From: JAFDZV01 sp035549015 | Lineage (GTDB): Bacteria > Bacteroidota > Ignavibacteria > OLB7 | Assembly (NCBI GenBank): GCA_035549015.1 | Contig: DASZRW010000135.1 | Coordinates: 1-64,000 of the forward strand | Reading direction: 5' to 3' | DNA: 64,000 nt | Shown: positions 8,384 through 17,295 of the stretch, one piece after another | How the letters are laid out: each line of letters starts with the position of its first letter | How positions within the stretch are numbered: the first letter of the stretch is position 1 | Made by a program: the position numbers and the translations under genes | The notes under the pieces: model-generated | Database searches by the model: none | What the model saw: the letters and a program-made list of their open reading frames with translations, nothing else | What the model was told of the DNA's origin: nothing

Positions 8384-10366
8384 ATGCGAACCACTCGGGA
8401 GCATGACGGACATGCGGAGAATCTTGAGGCCATGGCCCCGGCCATCGCCGGCATCCGCGAACTGCTTGTACGGCATATCAACCGGCAGGCCGGCTCCGCA
8501 ATCATGCAGGAGGCGCCGGCCGTGCGTGGGAGTGAAGGCGATGGTGATCCGTTGGCGCCGCTGCCGCCCGCGCTGCTGGCGCTGGCGGAGATCTTCGGCC
8601 TGACAGGATTCGAGACGAAGCTGTTGCTGCTTGCCGCCGCAACGGAGCACGATCCTGCGATCGGAATGCTTGCCGCGACCGCACTCGGCAACGAGACCAT
8701 GCCGCATGCAACGTTCGGCCTGGCGTTCTCGCTCTTCGGCGAGGCGCCGCAATGCGTTCCATCGCCGGAGCGGCCGCTGCGCCGCTGGGAGCTTGTGACG
8801 CTGGTGGAGGGGACCAGCCTGGTGACATCGCCGATACGGATCAACGAGCGGATCTATCACTATCTGTTCGGTGAGGAGTACGTGGACGAACGGCTCCGCG
8901 GGTTCCTTCGGCCCGTTGAGCATGCCGGCGAGCTTGCCCCCTCGCATCGGGATCTGGTGGTACGCGGCGAGCGTCTGCTGGCGGGCGCGCGCAATGCCGG
9001 CGAGCCGATGGCGATACAGTTGTGCGGCGGTGCGGGGGATGACCGGCTTGGGATTGCCGCTGCCGTTGCCGTGCGCTCGGGAGCCGCTGCCTTCCTGATA
9101 CGCGCCGGAGACATTCCGGCGGCCGTCCGCGAGCGGGAGACGCTTCTCACGCTCTGGAACCGGGAGGCGATGCTGGAGGGACGGATGATCGTGATCGATT
9201 GCGACGGCGCCGATGCGCAGCATCTGGCGCGGGGCGTGGCTTCGTTCGCCGACGGCGTGCACGGAGTGCTGTTCGTGAGCACGCCGGAGCCTGTTGCATT
9301 CGCGTCAAGGCAGCTTGTTCGCATCGATGTCCGGAAGCCTTCCTCCGCGGAGCAGCGCGACATGTGGGAGAGCGTGCTGGGTGATATCGCCCTCCGGTTG
9401 AACGGGCAGGTGAATCAGGCCATCTCGCAGTTCAATCTCGGCGCCGGCCGCGTGCGCGCGGCAGGAACGGTGGTGCGCGAAGCCGCGCCGCACCTGGATG
9501 CGAAGCATCTGGGCGATCTGCTCTGGGAGACCTGCCGGCTGCAGGCCCGGCCGCGTCTGGACGATCTGGCGCAGCGCATCGAACCGGCGGCTGCGTGGGA
9601 CGATCTGGTTCTGCCCGAAGGAGCGCTTGCAACCATTCGCGAGATCGCGGCGCATGTGCGCCAGCGTATGCGCGTCTATCTGGAGTGGGGATTCGCCCGT
9701 GCATCCAGCAGGGGACTCGGCATCAGCGCCATGTTCGCCGGAGCGAGCGGCACCGGCAAGACCATGGCGGCGGAGGTGCTTGCGGCCGAGCTGCGGCTGG
9801 ATCTGTATCACATCGATCTGAGCCAGGTGGTGAGCAAGTACATCGGGGAGACGGAGAAGAACCTGCGCCGGATCTTCGATGCTGCGGAGGAAGGAGGAGC
9901 GGTGCTCCTGTTCGACGAGGCGGATGCGTTGTTCGGCAGGCGGAGCGAGGTGAAGGACTCGCACGACCGCCATGCGAACATCGAGGTGAGCTATCTGCTG
10001 CAGCGAATGGAGAGCTATCGCGGGCTGGCGATTCTGACAACGAACATGAAGGGGAGTGTGGACCCCGCATTCCTGCGGCGCCTGCGGTTCGTGGTGGACT
10101 TCCCCTTCCCCGATGCGGCGCACCGGATGAGGATCTGGAGCCGCATCTATCCGGACACCGTGCCGTGCAGGGGGCTGGACGTCGAGAAGCTCGCACGTCT
10201 GGATGTGTCGGGCGGGAATATCAGGAACATCGCGCTCAACGCCGCCTTCCTCGCGGCGGAGGAGAATACCGCCGTTCAGATGCGTCACATCCTGGCCGCC
10301 AGCCGGAGCGAGTATGCCAAGCTGGAGAAGCAGCTTACCGGGGTAGAGACGGGAGGCTGGATCTGA
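8384..10366 (+). CDS. eCIS AAA+ ATPase (Afp15/Pvc15-like)
   Basis: 660 residues. The C-terminal AAA+ module has Walker A GASGTGKT (about residue 454), the pore-loop region VSKYIGETEKNLRRIF, Walker B AVLLFDEADALF (about 507), sensor-1 ILTTNMKG and an arginine pair in FLRRLRF. The N-terminal half looks like the larger form of this family, with a degenerate nucleotide-binding-like segment (LCGGAGDDRLGIAAA) that lacks a usable Walker A. In Afp/PVC loci this ATPase is required for assembly or cargo loading. It overlaps the next gene by one base (TGATG). Family is certain; the precise role is taken from relatives. Confidence 0.9.
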   Translation: MRTTREHDGHAENLEAMAPAIAGIRELLVRHINRQAGSAIMQEAPAVRGSEGDGDPLAPLPPALLALAEIFGLTGFETKLLLLAAATEHDPAIGMLAATALGNETMPHATFGLAFSLFGEAPQCVPSPERPLRRWELVTLVEGTSLVTSPIRINERIYHYLFGEEYVDERLRGFLRPVEHAGELAPSHRDLVVRGERLLAGARNAGEPMAIQLCGGAGDDRLGIAAAVAVRSGAAAFLIRAGDIPAAVRERETLLTLWNREAMLEGRMIVIDCDGADAQHLARGVASFADGVHGVLFVSTPEPVAFASRQLVRIDVRKPSSAEQRDMWESVLGDIALRLNGQVNQAISQFNLGAGRVRAAGTVVREAAPHLDAKHLGDLLWETCRLQARPRLDDLAQRIEPAAAWDDLVLPEGALATIREIAAHVRQRMRVYLEWGFARASSRGLGISAMFAGASGTGKTMAAEVLAAELRLDLYHIDLSQVVSKYIGETEKNLRRIFDAAEEGGAVLLFDEADALFGRRSEVKDSHDRHANIEVSYLLQRMESYRGLAILTTNMKGSVDPAFLRRLRFVVDFPFPDAAHRMRIWSRIYPDTVPCRGLDVEKLARLDVSGGNIRNIALNAAFLAAEENTAVQMRHILAASRSEYAKLEKQLTGVETGGWI

Positions 10367-10836
10367 TGAGCGCCGCCGCCCCACATGGAGCCACCCCCGC
10401 CGGCGACAACGCCCCTGCGGGCGGCAATGCTGCGGCAGTGCCGGCCATCGAGCCGGCGGTGCCGCGGCGCAGCACCGATCGGGGGGGCGATCGCCCGACG
10501 GCGACACGCGAACCCGCCCCGTTGCCTGATGCTCCGGTGAGGTCTGCACCGCCGCGCGAAACGGAACGCAGCAGCCGCCCGCGGCTGGAGCTTTCCATCG
10601 GCGAGCTTGTACTGCACGGCTTTCCCGAGCAGATGCGCGAGCGGGTTGGGGCCGCAATCCAGCGTGAACTGGAGCGACTGTTCGCCGACGATGAAACGCT
10701 TGGCCGGAATTCCTCCGCGAGCGATCATCTGGAGATCGAAGGGGGAGCATTCACGATGCAACCGGGAACCCCGCCGGAAATTGCCGGACGCGAAATTGCC
10801 CGGGCAATCGCGCGCGGCATGCGTGCAGGGCGATGA
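10366..10836 (+). CDS. Small conserved eCIS protein that follows the ATPase
   Basis: 156 residues. The first ~70 are Pro/Ala-rich and disordered. The C-terminal half has IGELVLHGFPEQMRERVGAA, then ELERLF, then PGTPPEIAGREIARAI, a pattern I recognise from a small protein encoded right after the AAA+ gene in many eCIS clusters. Its start overlaps the ATPase stop by one base (TGATG), so the two are almost certainly co-translated, which suggests the proteins work together. No enzyme motif is visible. A gap of about 400 bases with promoter-like elements follows. Confidence 0.75.
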   Translation: MSAAAPHGATPAGDNAPAGGNAAAVPAIEPAVPRRSTDRGGDRPTATREPAPLPDAPVRSAPPRETERSSRPRLELSIGELVLHGFPEQMRERVGAAIQRELERLFADDETLGRNSSASDHLEIEGGAFTMQPGTPPEIAGREIARAIARGMRAGR

Positions 10837-10929
10837 CCGGCCCGCGGGTCCTGCAGGCATGCGGCAACGTGCATGCTGCGGCGCTCGAACGGCCGATTAA
10901 TTTGGTTGCCGGAGGAATACGAACCAGAA

Positions 10930-10964
10930 TTTGCTTGACTCCGGAAATGGATTTTGTATCTTGC
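10930..10964 (+). promoter_or_regulatory. Candidate promoter for the baseplate block
   Basis: Two readings overlap. One is a Bacteroidota-like TTTG (10930-10933) and TATCTTGC (10957-10964) with a 23-base gap. The other is a sigma70-like TTGACT (10935-10940) and TATCTT (10957-10962) with a 16-base gap. It lies about 280 bases upstream of the first baseplate gene, in noticeably AT-richer DNA than its surroundings. Confidence 0.45.
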
Positions 10965-11059
10965 AAAAGTTATCGCACACCATTTCCCAGACCGTACCAA
11001 CGGTAATTCTGACCATCCATTGCGGCTCACGCTCGCCGTCGCATTGCAGCAATGAATAA

Positions 11060-11080
11060 TTGCCGGAATAATTCCGGCAA
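11060..11080 (+). promoter_or_regulatory. Perfect palindrome in the leader of the baseplate block
   Basis: TTGCCGGAA, a three-base centre TAA, then TTCCGGCAA: a perfect 9-base inverted repeat downstream of the candidate promoter and about 160 bases before the first baseplate gene. No T-run follows, so it is more like an operator than a terminator. Confidence 0.5.
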
Positions 11081-11241
11081 TGCCGCTGCATTGAGCATCA
11101 AACCCCACTGGGCTTTGTCGCCATCAATTACGGGCGGTTCCCCGCTCGACTGAACGAGATCCGGCATGCGAACGTCCGCCACGGCGAGCGCTGTTCATGT
11201 GCGGAGCACTACAGGACGCCACAACTACGCACGAGGTATAC

Positions 11242-11901
11242 ATGTCTGAGTTCCCAGGAGCGGCGCGGGTAATGAAGGGAGCGATTATCGGGATCGACGG
11301 AAGCAGCCCTCTTTCCCGTATCGTCAGATTTCAGTACAACCCGGAATCGGTTGTCCGCAGCCTGTCACCACGAACCGGCCCGAAGGCAACGCCATCTGCC
11401 AGCGGCGCCGATGCAACGGCCAAGGAAACCTACAAGCTCACCGGACCGCCAACCGAAACAATCAGTCTGGATCTGCACCTCGACGCCGCGGATCAATTGG
11501 AGATTGCAGACCCCATCGCCGTAGGATTCGGGCTCCACCCACAGCTCGCGTCGCTGGAGCTTCTGCTCTATCCCAAGCTGGATCAGTTGAAAAAGCAGTG
11601 GGCGAAGCTGGACAAGGGCGTTGCGGAGGTGCAGCCGATGGAGGCGCCGGTGACGCTCTTCTTCTGGGGAGTGCAGCGCGTGCAGCCGGTGCGCGTGAAA
11701 AGCCTCTCGGTGACCGAATCGAATTTCGACTCGAAGCTCAACCCGATACAGGCCGTCGTGAAGGTGGAATTGGAAACGCTGTCGTACGACGAATTGACCG
11801 GCGCCACGAAGGATCTCTATGTGGTATACCAGCAGGCCAAGGAAGTGCTCGCAACGCTGGGCGGGCTGCGGACCGTCACGTCCGCACTGCTCGGTGTGTA
11901 G
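11242..11901 (+). CDS. Contractile injection system tube-domain protein (Afp7 N-terminal part)
   Basis: 219 residues from the ATG at 11242, preferred over 11197 because it begins at the family start (residues ~10-50: MKGAIIGIDGSSPLSRIVRF, then QYNPESVVRSL). The domain belongs to the CIS tube N-terminal family found in Afp7, which links the tube to the hub. The segment ITLFFWG-type (VTLFFWGVQRVQPVRVKSLS) and NPIQAVVKVELETLSYDEL are also typical. In Afp this region is fused to a LysM domain; here the LysM part is a separate gene 196 bases downstream. It opens the baseplate block after a long leader. Confidence 0.8.
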   Translation: MSEFPGAARVMKGAIIGIDGSSPLSRIVRFQYNPESVVRSLSPRTGPKATPSASGADATAKETYKLTGPPTETISLDLHLDAADQLEIADPIAVGFGLHPQLASLELLLYPKLDQLKKQWAKLDKGVAEVQPMEAPVTLFFWGVQRVQPVRVKSLSVTESNFDSKLNPIQAVVKVELETLSYDELTGATKDLYVVYQQAKEVLATLGGLRTVTSALLGV

Positions 11902-12097
11902 GCGTTTCGGCGGCGTGCGTACGGATAATGGAGCGCGTACGCCCGTCGCAGCAACCGGCAACGTATCACGGCAGGCTTCGGCGCGCAGGCGTTGAAGCAG
12001 GCGTCCGAAAATACAGGCCCCACTCTGCTTCATGGCATGGAAGGCTGGGGATGCATTTCGTGGGAAGCTATCAACCGCACATCATTGAGGTGATGAA

Positions 12098-12409
12098 ATG
12101 TTCGATCAAACCAGCCGTTATTACTCCCTCCCTGTTGCCGAAATAACCATCGATGCGCGCGACGGAACGCGGCGCACGGTGCATTACGTCCGGCGGCGGT
12201 TTATTCCGGATGTGATATCCGTAATCGCCGATGAATACATGGTGAACGATGGCGACCGCCTGGATAATCTCACGGCGCAATATCTGGGGCTCCCCACGCT
12301 CTTCTGGCGAATCTGCGACAGCAATCACCAGCTGAACCCGTTCGGCCTGCTCACCGAACCCGGAAGCAGCATCATCATCGATACGCTTACGTCGGACAGC
12401 GAGGCATAA
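12098..12409 (+). CDS. LysM/gp53-like baseplate protein (Afp7 C-terminal part)
   Basis: 103 residues. The LysM-like core is YMVNDGDRLDNLTAQYLGLP then TLFWRICDSNHQLNPFGL, preceded by the characteristic RRRFIPD. In phage and eCIS baseplates this module (gp53 in T4) clamps the inner baseplate. It is usually the C-terminal half of Afp7, so here Afp7 is encoded as two genes. The stop is one base before the next start codon, showing tight operon packing with the hub gene. Confidence 0.8.
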   Translation: MFDQTSRYYSLPVAEITIDARDGTRRTVHYVRRRFIPDVISVIADEYMVNDGDRLDNLTAQYLGLPTLFWRICDSNHQLNPFGLLTEPGSSIIIDTLTSDSEA

Positions 12410-12410
12410 C

Positions 12411-13547
12411 ATGCTACCACAGATTCGATTCTACGTCGGCAAGGGAACGCCGTCGGCAATGTCGCGCCAGCTTACCACGGCGGTGGAATCCGTGGAGATC
12501 ACCCACAACGACACCGGTGCCTCCGGGATTCAGATCACCTTCCAGACGGGACGGCAGGGGGCGCAGGATGTGAAGGACGATCCGATCGTGAGCGATTCCT
12601 CGCTGAAGGTGTTCAACCGCGTGGTGATCCAGACGGTGGCGCCCACCGGCGGCACGGTATTGTTCGACGGCATCATCACCCATCACGAATATGCCCCGAG
12701 CAATACGCCCGGCCAGTCGCGCCTTACCGTGACGGGTGAGGACGCGAGCGTGATGATGGATCTGGAGGAGAAGACGAAGGAGCATCCGAACCAGCACGAG
12801 GGAACGATTGCCACGAAGATCATCGGGGATTATTCGCAATACGGCCTGACGCCCAAGGTGAAAAATCCGCCGACCATCATCGTACCCAGCGCGCAGGAAC
12901 GTGTTCCGGTGCAGCACGAGACGGACCTGCAATATCTGCGGCGCATGGCGGCACGATACAACTACCACTTCTACATCAATCCCGGCGACACGCTCTTCTC
13001 GCCGCAGGCATACTGGGGGCCGCCGGTTCGCAGCGGCAATCCGCAGCGGGCGCTCTCGCTCGACCTGGGCCGCTTCACCAATGTGGCCTGGATCACCTTT
13101 CAATACAACGCCCTCGCGCCGACCAAGGTTGCGGACCGCGTGCAGGAGCGCACCAGCGACAAGCAGGCACCGGCCAAGCAGGAGAGCACCACGCTCGATA
13201 CGCTCTCCAAGGAGCCCGGGCTCACGTCGCAGGGATCGAACGTGCGGAAGAGTTTCCTGCGCGCTCCGTGGGGGCTGGACAATGCCCAGACCCGGGCTCA
13301 GGCGCAGGCGATGGTGGATAATTCCGTGGAGAGTGTTGTTACCGCCTCGGGCGAACTGGATGTGGCGGCGTACGGCGATGTGCTGAAGGCGCGCGATCTG
13401 GTTGATCTGCGCGGCGTTGGCGGCTCGTACAACGGCACGTGGTATGTCAGCAGCGTTACCCACAGCATCCGCAACGGCAGCCACATTCAGCGTTTCACAC
13501 TTTCCCGCGAAGGAATCGGCGGGCTCAAGGAGGTAGTTCGGGTATGA
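12411..13547 (+). CDS. gp27-like baseplate hub protein (N-terminal half of an Afp8/VgrG-type hub)
   Basis: 378 residues. The pattern is that of the gpD/gp27 hub fold: a barrel at the start (IRFYVGKGTPSAMSRQLTTA, then VEITHNDTGASGIQITFQTG), followed by ETDLQYLRRMAARYNYHFYI and a second barrel ending GTWYVSSVTHSI...FTLSREGIG. The hub trimer forms the base for the spike. In Afp8 and VgrG it is fused to the gp5 OB domain; here the OB domain is the next gene, overlapping by ATGA. No enzymatic domain is present. Confidence 0.85.
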   Translation: MLPQIRFYVGKGTPSAMSRQLTTAVESVEITHNDTGASGIQITFQTGRQGAQDVKDDPIVSDSSLKVFNRVVIQTVAPTGGTVLFDGIITHHEYAPSNTPGQSRLTVTGEDASVMMDLEEKTKEHPNQHEGTIATKIIGDYSQYGLTPKVKNPPTIIVPSAQERVPVQHETDLQYLRRMAARYNYHFYINPGDTLFSPQAYWGPPVRSGNPQRALSLDLGRFTNVAWITFQYNALAPTKVADRVQERTSDKQAPAKQESTTLDTLSKEPGLTSQGSNVRKSFLRAPWGLDNAQTRAQAQAMVDNSVESVVTASGELDVAAYGDVLKARDLVDLRGVGGSYNGTWYVSSVTHSIRNGSHIQRFTLSREGIGGLKEVVRV

Positions 13548-14035
13548 GATCGTATTACGGGAAATATCGCGGGAAGGTGGAGGACAACAAGGACCCGAAG
13601 AAGCTCGGGCGCATCAAGGTAAGCGTCCCCACGGTGCTGGGCGAGGGGAAGAACAGCTGGGCCTATCCCTGTACGCCGTACGCCGGCAAGGATGTGGGCT
13701 TCCTTGCACTTCCGCCTGTCGGCGCAAATATCTGGGTGGAGTTCGAAGGAGGCGATCCCGATTACCCGATCTGGGTTGGATGCTTCTGGGGCGACGGTGA
13801 GATGCCGAAGGAAGGAGGCGTCCCGGAGAAGAAGATCTACAAGACCGACAAGGCAATCATCCTGATCGACGACAAGAAGGGGGATGTGCTGATCAAGGTG
13901 AACGACGAGCAGTACATCGAGATGAAGAAGAACGAGATAACGATCGACGACGGCAAGGGGCCCAGCTTCGGGATCGTGAAGCTCTCCGGAAAAACCGTCA
14001 CCATCAACAAGGATGGGCTCGAGGTGGATGGATGA
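13544..14035 (+). CDS. gp5-like OB-fold spike protein (baseplate assembly protein V)
   Basis: 163 residues starting at the ATG that overlaps the hub stop (ATGA). The OB domain is plain: YRGKVEDNKDPKKLGRIKVS, then VGFLALPPVGANIWVEFEGG, then PDYPIWVGCFWGDGEMP. The C-terminal part is a short beta-helix-like run of alternating charged and hydrophobic residues (KAIILIDDKKGDVLIKVND...). It forms the central spike shaft on the gp27-like hub. There is no lysozyme domain as in T4 gp5. The last bases overlap the start of the tip gene. Confidence 0.9.
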   Translation: MRSYYGKYRGKVEDNKDPKKLGRIKVSVPTVLGEGKNSWAYPCTPYAGKDVGFLALPPVGANIWVEFEGGDPDYPIWVGCFWGDGEMPKEGGVPEKKIYKTDKAIILIDDKKGDVLIKVNDEQYIEMKKNEITIDDGKGPSFGIVKLSGKTVTINKDGLEVDG

Positions 14036-14361
14036 ATTATGTGGTCAATATCCAGACGAAGGTCAACTGTCCGCATCAGGGGAGCGTGCAGTATGTGCTC
14101 GTGAACCCGCGGCTGTATGCGATGAACGTCAAGGTTGTGGGCGCCTCCATCGTGACCAAGATGGATAAGTATCCACTTCTGGCGCCGCCCTGCCCAAACA
14201 CCCAGACGCCTCCCTGCGTGGAGGTGATCTGGAATACCCAGGCTCTTCGCGTCAAGGTGCGCGGGAGCCCCATCATTCTGTTCGACAGCGTCGGGCTCTG
14301 TTCACCACCACAGTTGCCGAAAACCATCCCAACCATTCAACAGAGAGTAAAGGCCACCTAA
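14032..14361 (+). CDS. PAAR-like spike-tip protein
   Basis: 109 residues. A small, glycine- and cysteine-containing beta protein starting VNIQTKVNCPHQGSVQYVLV, with PPCPNTQTPPCVEVIWNTQA and a closing VRGSPIILFDSVGLC. This is the layout of short PAAR-like proteins encoded after the gp5-like gene, which sharpen the spike and bind a metal through Cys/His. The start overlaps the gp5-like stop by ATGA-type coupling. The metal ligands are inferred from the conserved Cys and His residues, not proven. Confidence 0.7.
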   Translation: MNYVVNIQTKVNCPHQGSVQYVLVNPRLYAMNVKVVGASIVTKMDKYPLLAPPCPNTQTPPCVEVIWNTQALRVKVRGSPIILFDSVGLCSPPQLPKTIPTIQQRVKAT

Positions 14362-14718
14362 ATGCAAGTCGATTATCCATTTCGGCTCGACAATCACGGG
14401 CTGACGGCGCTCACCACCACGAACGATCACATCCGCGACATGATCGAGCAGGTGTTGTTCACGGCGCCCGGCGAACGTGTCAACCGGCCAACGTTCGGCT
14501 GCGGGTTGATGCGGTTGATCTTCGCGCCGAACAGCGATGAGCTGATAGCCACGACGCAGTTTCTGGTGCAGGGTTCGCTCGAGCAGTGGCTGGGGCATCT
14601 GATCAAGGTGGAGTCGGTGAATGTGGCCGGAGACGATTCCACTATCAACATCACCGTGCAATACCAGGTGCTGCGCGACGGGCAGTCTCAGGTGGCACAG
14701 TTCTCCAGGGAGGTGTAA
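14362..14718 (+). CDS. gp25-like baseplate wedge protein (Afp9-like)
   Basis: 118 residues of the GPW/gp25 family. Diagnostic segments are HIRDMIEQVLFTAPGERVNR, then PTFGCGLMRLIFAPNS, then LEQWLGHLIKVESVNV. gp25 starts sheath polymerisation by offering a sheath-like handshake surface at the baseplate. The gene begins directly after the PAAR-like stop codon and is followed after 3 bases by the large wedge gene. Confidence 0.92.
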   Translation: MQVDYPFRLDNHGLTALTTTNDHIRDMIEQVLFTAPGERVNRPTFGCGLMRLIFAPNSDELIATTQFLVQGSLEQWLGHLIKVESVNVAGDDSTINITVQYQVLRDGQSQVAQFSREV

Positions 14719-14721
14719 GGC

Positions 14722-17295
14722 ATGGGGACCCAGTATTCATGCGGCAGCGAGCGGCGCCGAAGCGACGTCCGCGCCTCCGATCCGCCGATCAACGGCATCG
14801 ACTATCTCGAGGTTGTAGACCAGGATTTCCTCCAGGTATTTCCGGGGAGCACGTACGATCAGAATGTGCGCCGCCAGCGCTATCTGCTTGTGCGGCTGTT
14901 CCAGAGCGTTCCGGTGGGGCTCGATGAATCCAACATCACCATCACCGGCGGCGTGCGCGTTTCGCATGTATCGGTTCTCTGGGCGCGCGGACTCTCCGCC
15001 ATTCTCGATGACGGCGGCGCCGGGCTGAGCCCCGCGCTCGATGCGGCCGAACTGGACTATCTGGCCGCAGTGGACGATCCGGAGAGCGTGATCCTGGTGC
15101 GCACCAATGCAAGCGGCGATTTCTCCACCTACACTCTCTGGATCGTGGAGTCGCAGACGAACTCCGCACCGCTGGACGGCTTCGACGTTCAGCTCTATCA
15201 CGTGGACTTCTCCTTCAAGGTGGAATGCCCGAGCGACTTCGATTGCAGGCCGCTCGACGAGTGTCCGGCGGAGCGTGTGGAGGAGCCGCTGATCGACTAC
15301 CTCACGAAGGATTACGAGAGCTTCCGGCGCCTGATGCTGGACCGCCTCTCGATCACGCTGCCGGACTGGCCCGAACGCAGCCCCGCGGATATCGAGGTGG
15401 CCCTGGTGGAATTGCTGGCCTATGCCGCCGATTACCTGAGCTACTATCAGGACGCCGTGGGGACCGAGGCCTATCTGGGCACGGCGCGCAAGCGGGTCTC
15501 GATTCGCCGCCACGCGCGCCTGCTCGATTACCCGATGCACGACGGACGGAACTCACGCGCATGGGTGACGGTGGATACCGACGACAACGGCGTCTACCTG
15601 CCGAAGGGGACGCCGCTCCTTACCAGGAGCGACAGGATCGGCGCGCACGCCTCCTTCTTCGACGACCTCGAGACCGTGATCCAGGATGCGGTGAACGAAG
15701 GCTCGCAGGTGTTCGAGACCATGGAGGATGCAACCTTCTACGCCGCCAACGGCACCATCAGGTTCTATACCTGGGACGACGAGGAGTGCTGCCTTCCCTC
15801 CGGCGCGCGCCGCGCAACGCTGCTCGATGAAAACGATTCCGGGCGGCTGCTTCTTCGCGCCGGCGACGTTCTGATTTTCGAGGAGGTTGGCGGCGCCGGC
15901 ACCGGGCTTCCTGCGGATGCCGATCCCACGCACCGCCACGCCGTGCGCCTTTCCAGCGTGTATCCGGAGGCAATCCGAACAACGTTCACCGGCCAGGAGA
16001 TCCGTATGGCGGCCGCGCCGCTGTACGATCCGCTCACCGGAAATGCCATCGTGGAGATCGAGTGGTACGAGGAGGATGCGCTGCCGTTCCCGCTCTGCAT
16101 CTCCGCCGTCGTGGACGGCAATCTTGCGCGCGATCTCACGGTGGCGCACGGCAATGTTGTGCCGGCGGACAATGGCTGGACCATCACCAACCCCGATGCG
16201 CTGGAGCCTGCGGTGGTTCCCGCGCTCGGCAAGTACCGCCCCAGGCTGAACCACAACGGCCTCACGCAGGCGCCGCCGTACGATCCCGAGGAGGCGCGCA
16301 AGGCTTCGGCAAACGATGTGATGGCGCTCCGCCTGGACAGGGCGCTCCCCGCGATTTCGCTCGCCGGCGACGGCGACGTCTGGATATCGCAGCGCGATCT
16401 GTTGAACAGCGGCCGCTTCGCCGCGGAGTTCGTGGTGGAGATGGAGGACGATGGTTCCGCCTTCCTGCGTTTCGGTGACGACATCCTCGGGCGCAAGCCT
16501 GGTGAGGGGACGGAGTTCGTCACCACATACCGCATCGGCAACGGACGCGCCGGGAACGTGGGGGCCGGGAGCATTGCGCACGCCGCCACCGGGATCAGTT
16601 CCATTCTCAGCGTTCGCAATCCCATGCCGGCGATCGGAGGGACCGATCCCGAACCGATCGAGCAGGTGCGGCTGTATGCGCCGCAGGCATTCCGGCGCCA
16701 GGAGCGTGCCGTGCTGGTGTCGGACTATGCGGAGATGGCCGAGAGGCATCCCGGCGTGCAGAAGGCGCAGGCCACGCTGCGTTGGACAGGAAGCTGGCAC
16801 ACCGTGTTCGTCACGCTGGATCGCAAGGGAGGGCTGGCGGTGGACGAGCCGTTCCGCGAGGAGATGCTGGGCTTCCTGGACACTTATCGGCTGATCGATC
16901 GCGACGTGGAGGTGAACGGGCCCAGCTTCGTTTCGCTGGATATCGCGATGGAGGTCTGCGTGAAGGAGGGATACTATCGCGCTCCGGTGAAGACCGCGCT
17001 GCTCAAGCTCTTCAGCAACCGGATGCTTGCCAACGGCACGCTGGGCTTCTTCCATCCGGACAACCTCACCTTCAACCAGCCGGTCTACCTGAGTGCGATG
17101 ATCACGGCCGCGGCCGATGTGCCGGGGGTGAAGTGGGTTACGATGAAGCGCTTCCAGCGCTGGGGGCGGCGCCCGAACGGCGAGCTGGACGCCGGCATCA
17201 TTCAGATTGGGCGCCTGGAGATTGCACGGCTGGATAACGATCCCAGCGCTCCCGAGAACGGACGCATCGACATCACCATGAAAGGGGGGCTATGA
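14722..17295 (+). CDS. gp6/J-like baseplate wedge protein (Afp11-like)
   Basis: 857 residues. An N-terminal beta region (about 1-190) is followed by the signature LIDYLTKDYESFRRLMLDRL, then DIEVALVELLAYAADYLSYY and QDAVGTEAYLGTARKRVSIR, the hallmark of large putative baseplate assembly proteins in eCIS. The C-terminal third has the J-like pattern (VLVSDYAEMAERHPGVQKAQ, then WTGSWHTVFVTLD). gp6-type proteins form the wedge ring around the hub. The 3' end overlaps the next wedge gene (ATGA). Confidence 0.88.
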   Translation: MGTQYSCGSERRRSDVRASDPPINGIDYLEVVDQDFLQVFPGSTYDQNVRRQRYLLVRLFQSVPVGLDESNITITGGVRVSHVSVLWARGLSAILDDGGAGLSPALDAAELDYLAAVDDPESVILVRTNASGDFSTYTLWIVESQTNSAPLDGFDVQLYHVDFSFKVECPSDFDCRPLDECPAERVEEPLIDYLTKDYESFRRLMLDRLSITLPDWPERSPADIEVALVELLAYAADYLSYYQDAVGTEAYLGTARKRVSIRRHARLLDYPMHDGRNSRAWVTVDTDDNGVYLPKGTPLLTRSDRIGAHASFFDDLETVIQDAVNEGSQVFETMEDATFYAANGTIRFYTWDDEECCLPSGARRATLLDENDSGRLLLRAGDVLIFEEVGGAGTGLPADADPTHRHAVRLSSVYPEAIRTTFTGQEIRMAAAPLYDPLTGNAIVEIEWYEEDALPFPLCISAVVDGNLARDLTVAHGNVVPADNGWTITNPDALEPAVVPALGKYRPRLNHNGLTQAPPYDPEEARKASANDVMALRLDRALPAISLAGDGDVWISQRDLLNSGRFAAEFVVEMEDDGSAFLRFGDDILGRKPGEGTEFVTTYRIGNGRAGNVGAGSIAHAATGISSILSVRNPMPAIGGTDPEPIEQVRLYAPQAFRRQERAVLVSDYAEMAERHPGVQKAQATLRWTGSWHTVFVTLDRKGGLAVDEPFREEMLGFLDTYRLIDRDVEVNGPSFVSLDIAMEVCVKEGYYRAPVKTALLKLFSNRMLANGTLGFFHPDNLTFNQPVYLSAMITAAADVPGVKWVTMKRFQRWGRRPNGELDAGIIQIGRLEIARLDNDPSAPENGRIDITMKGGL

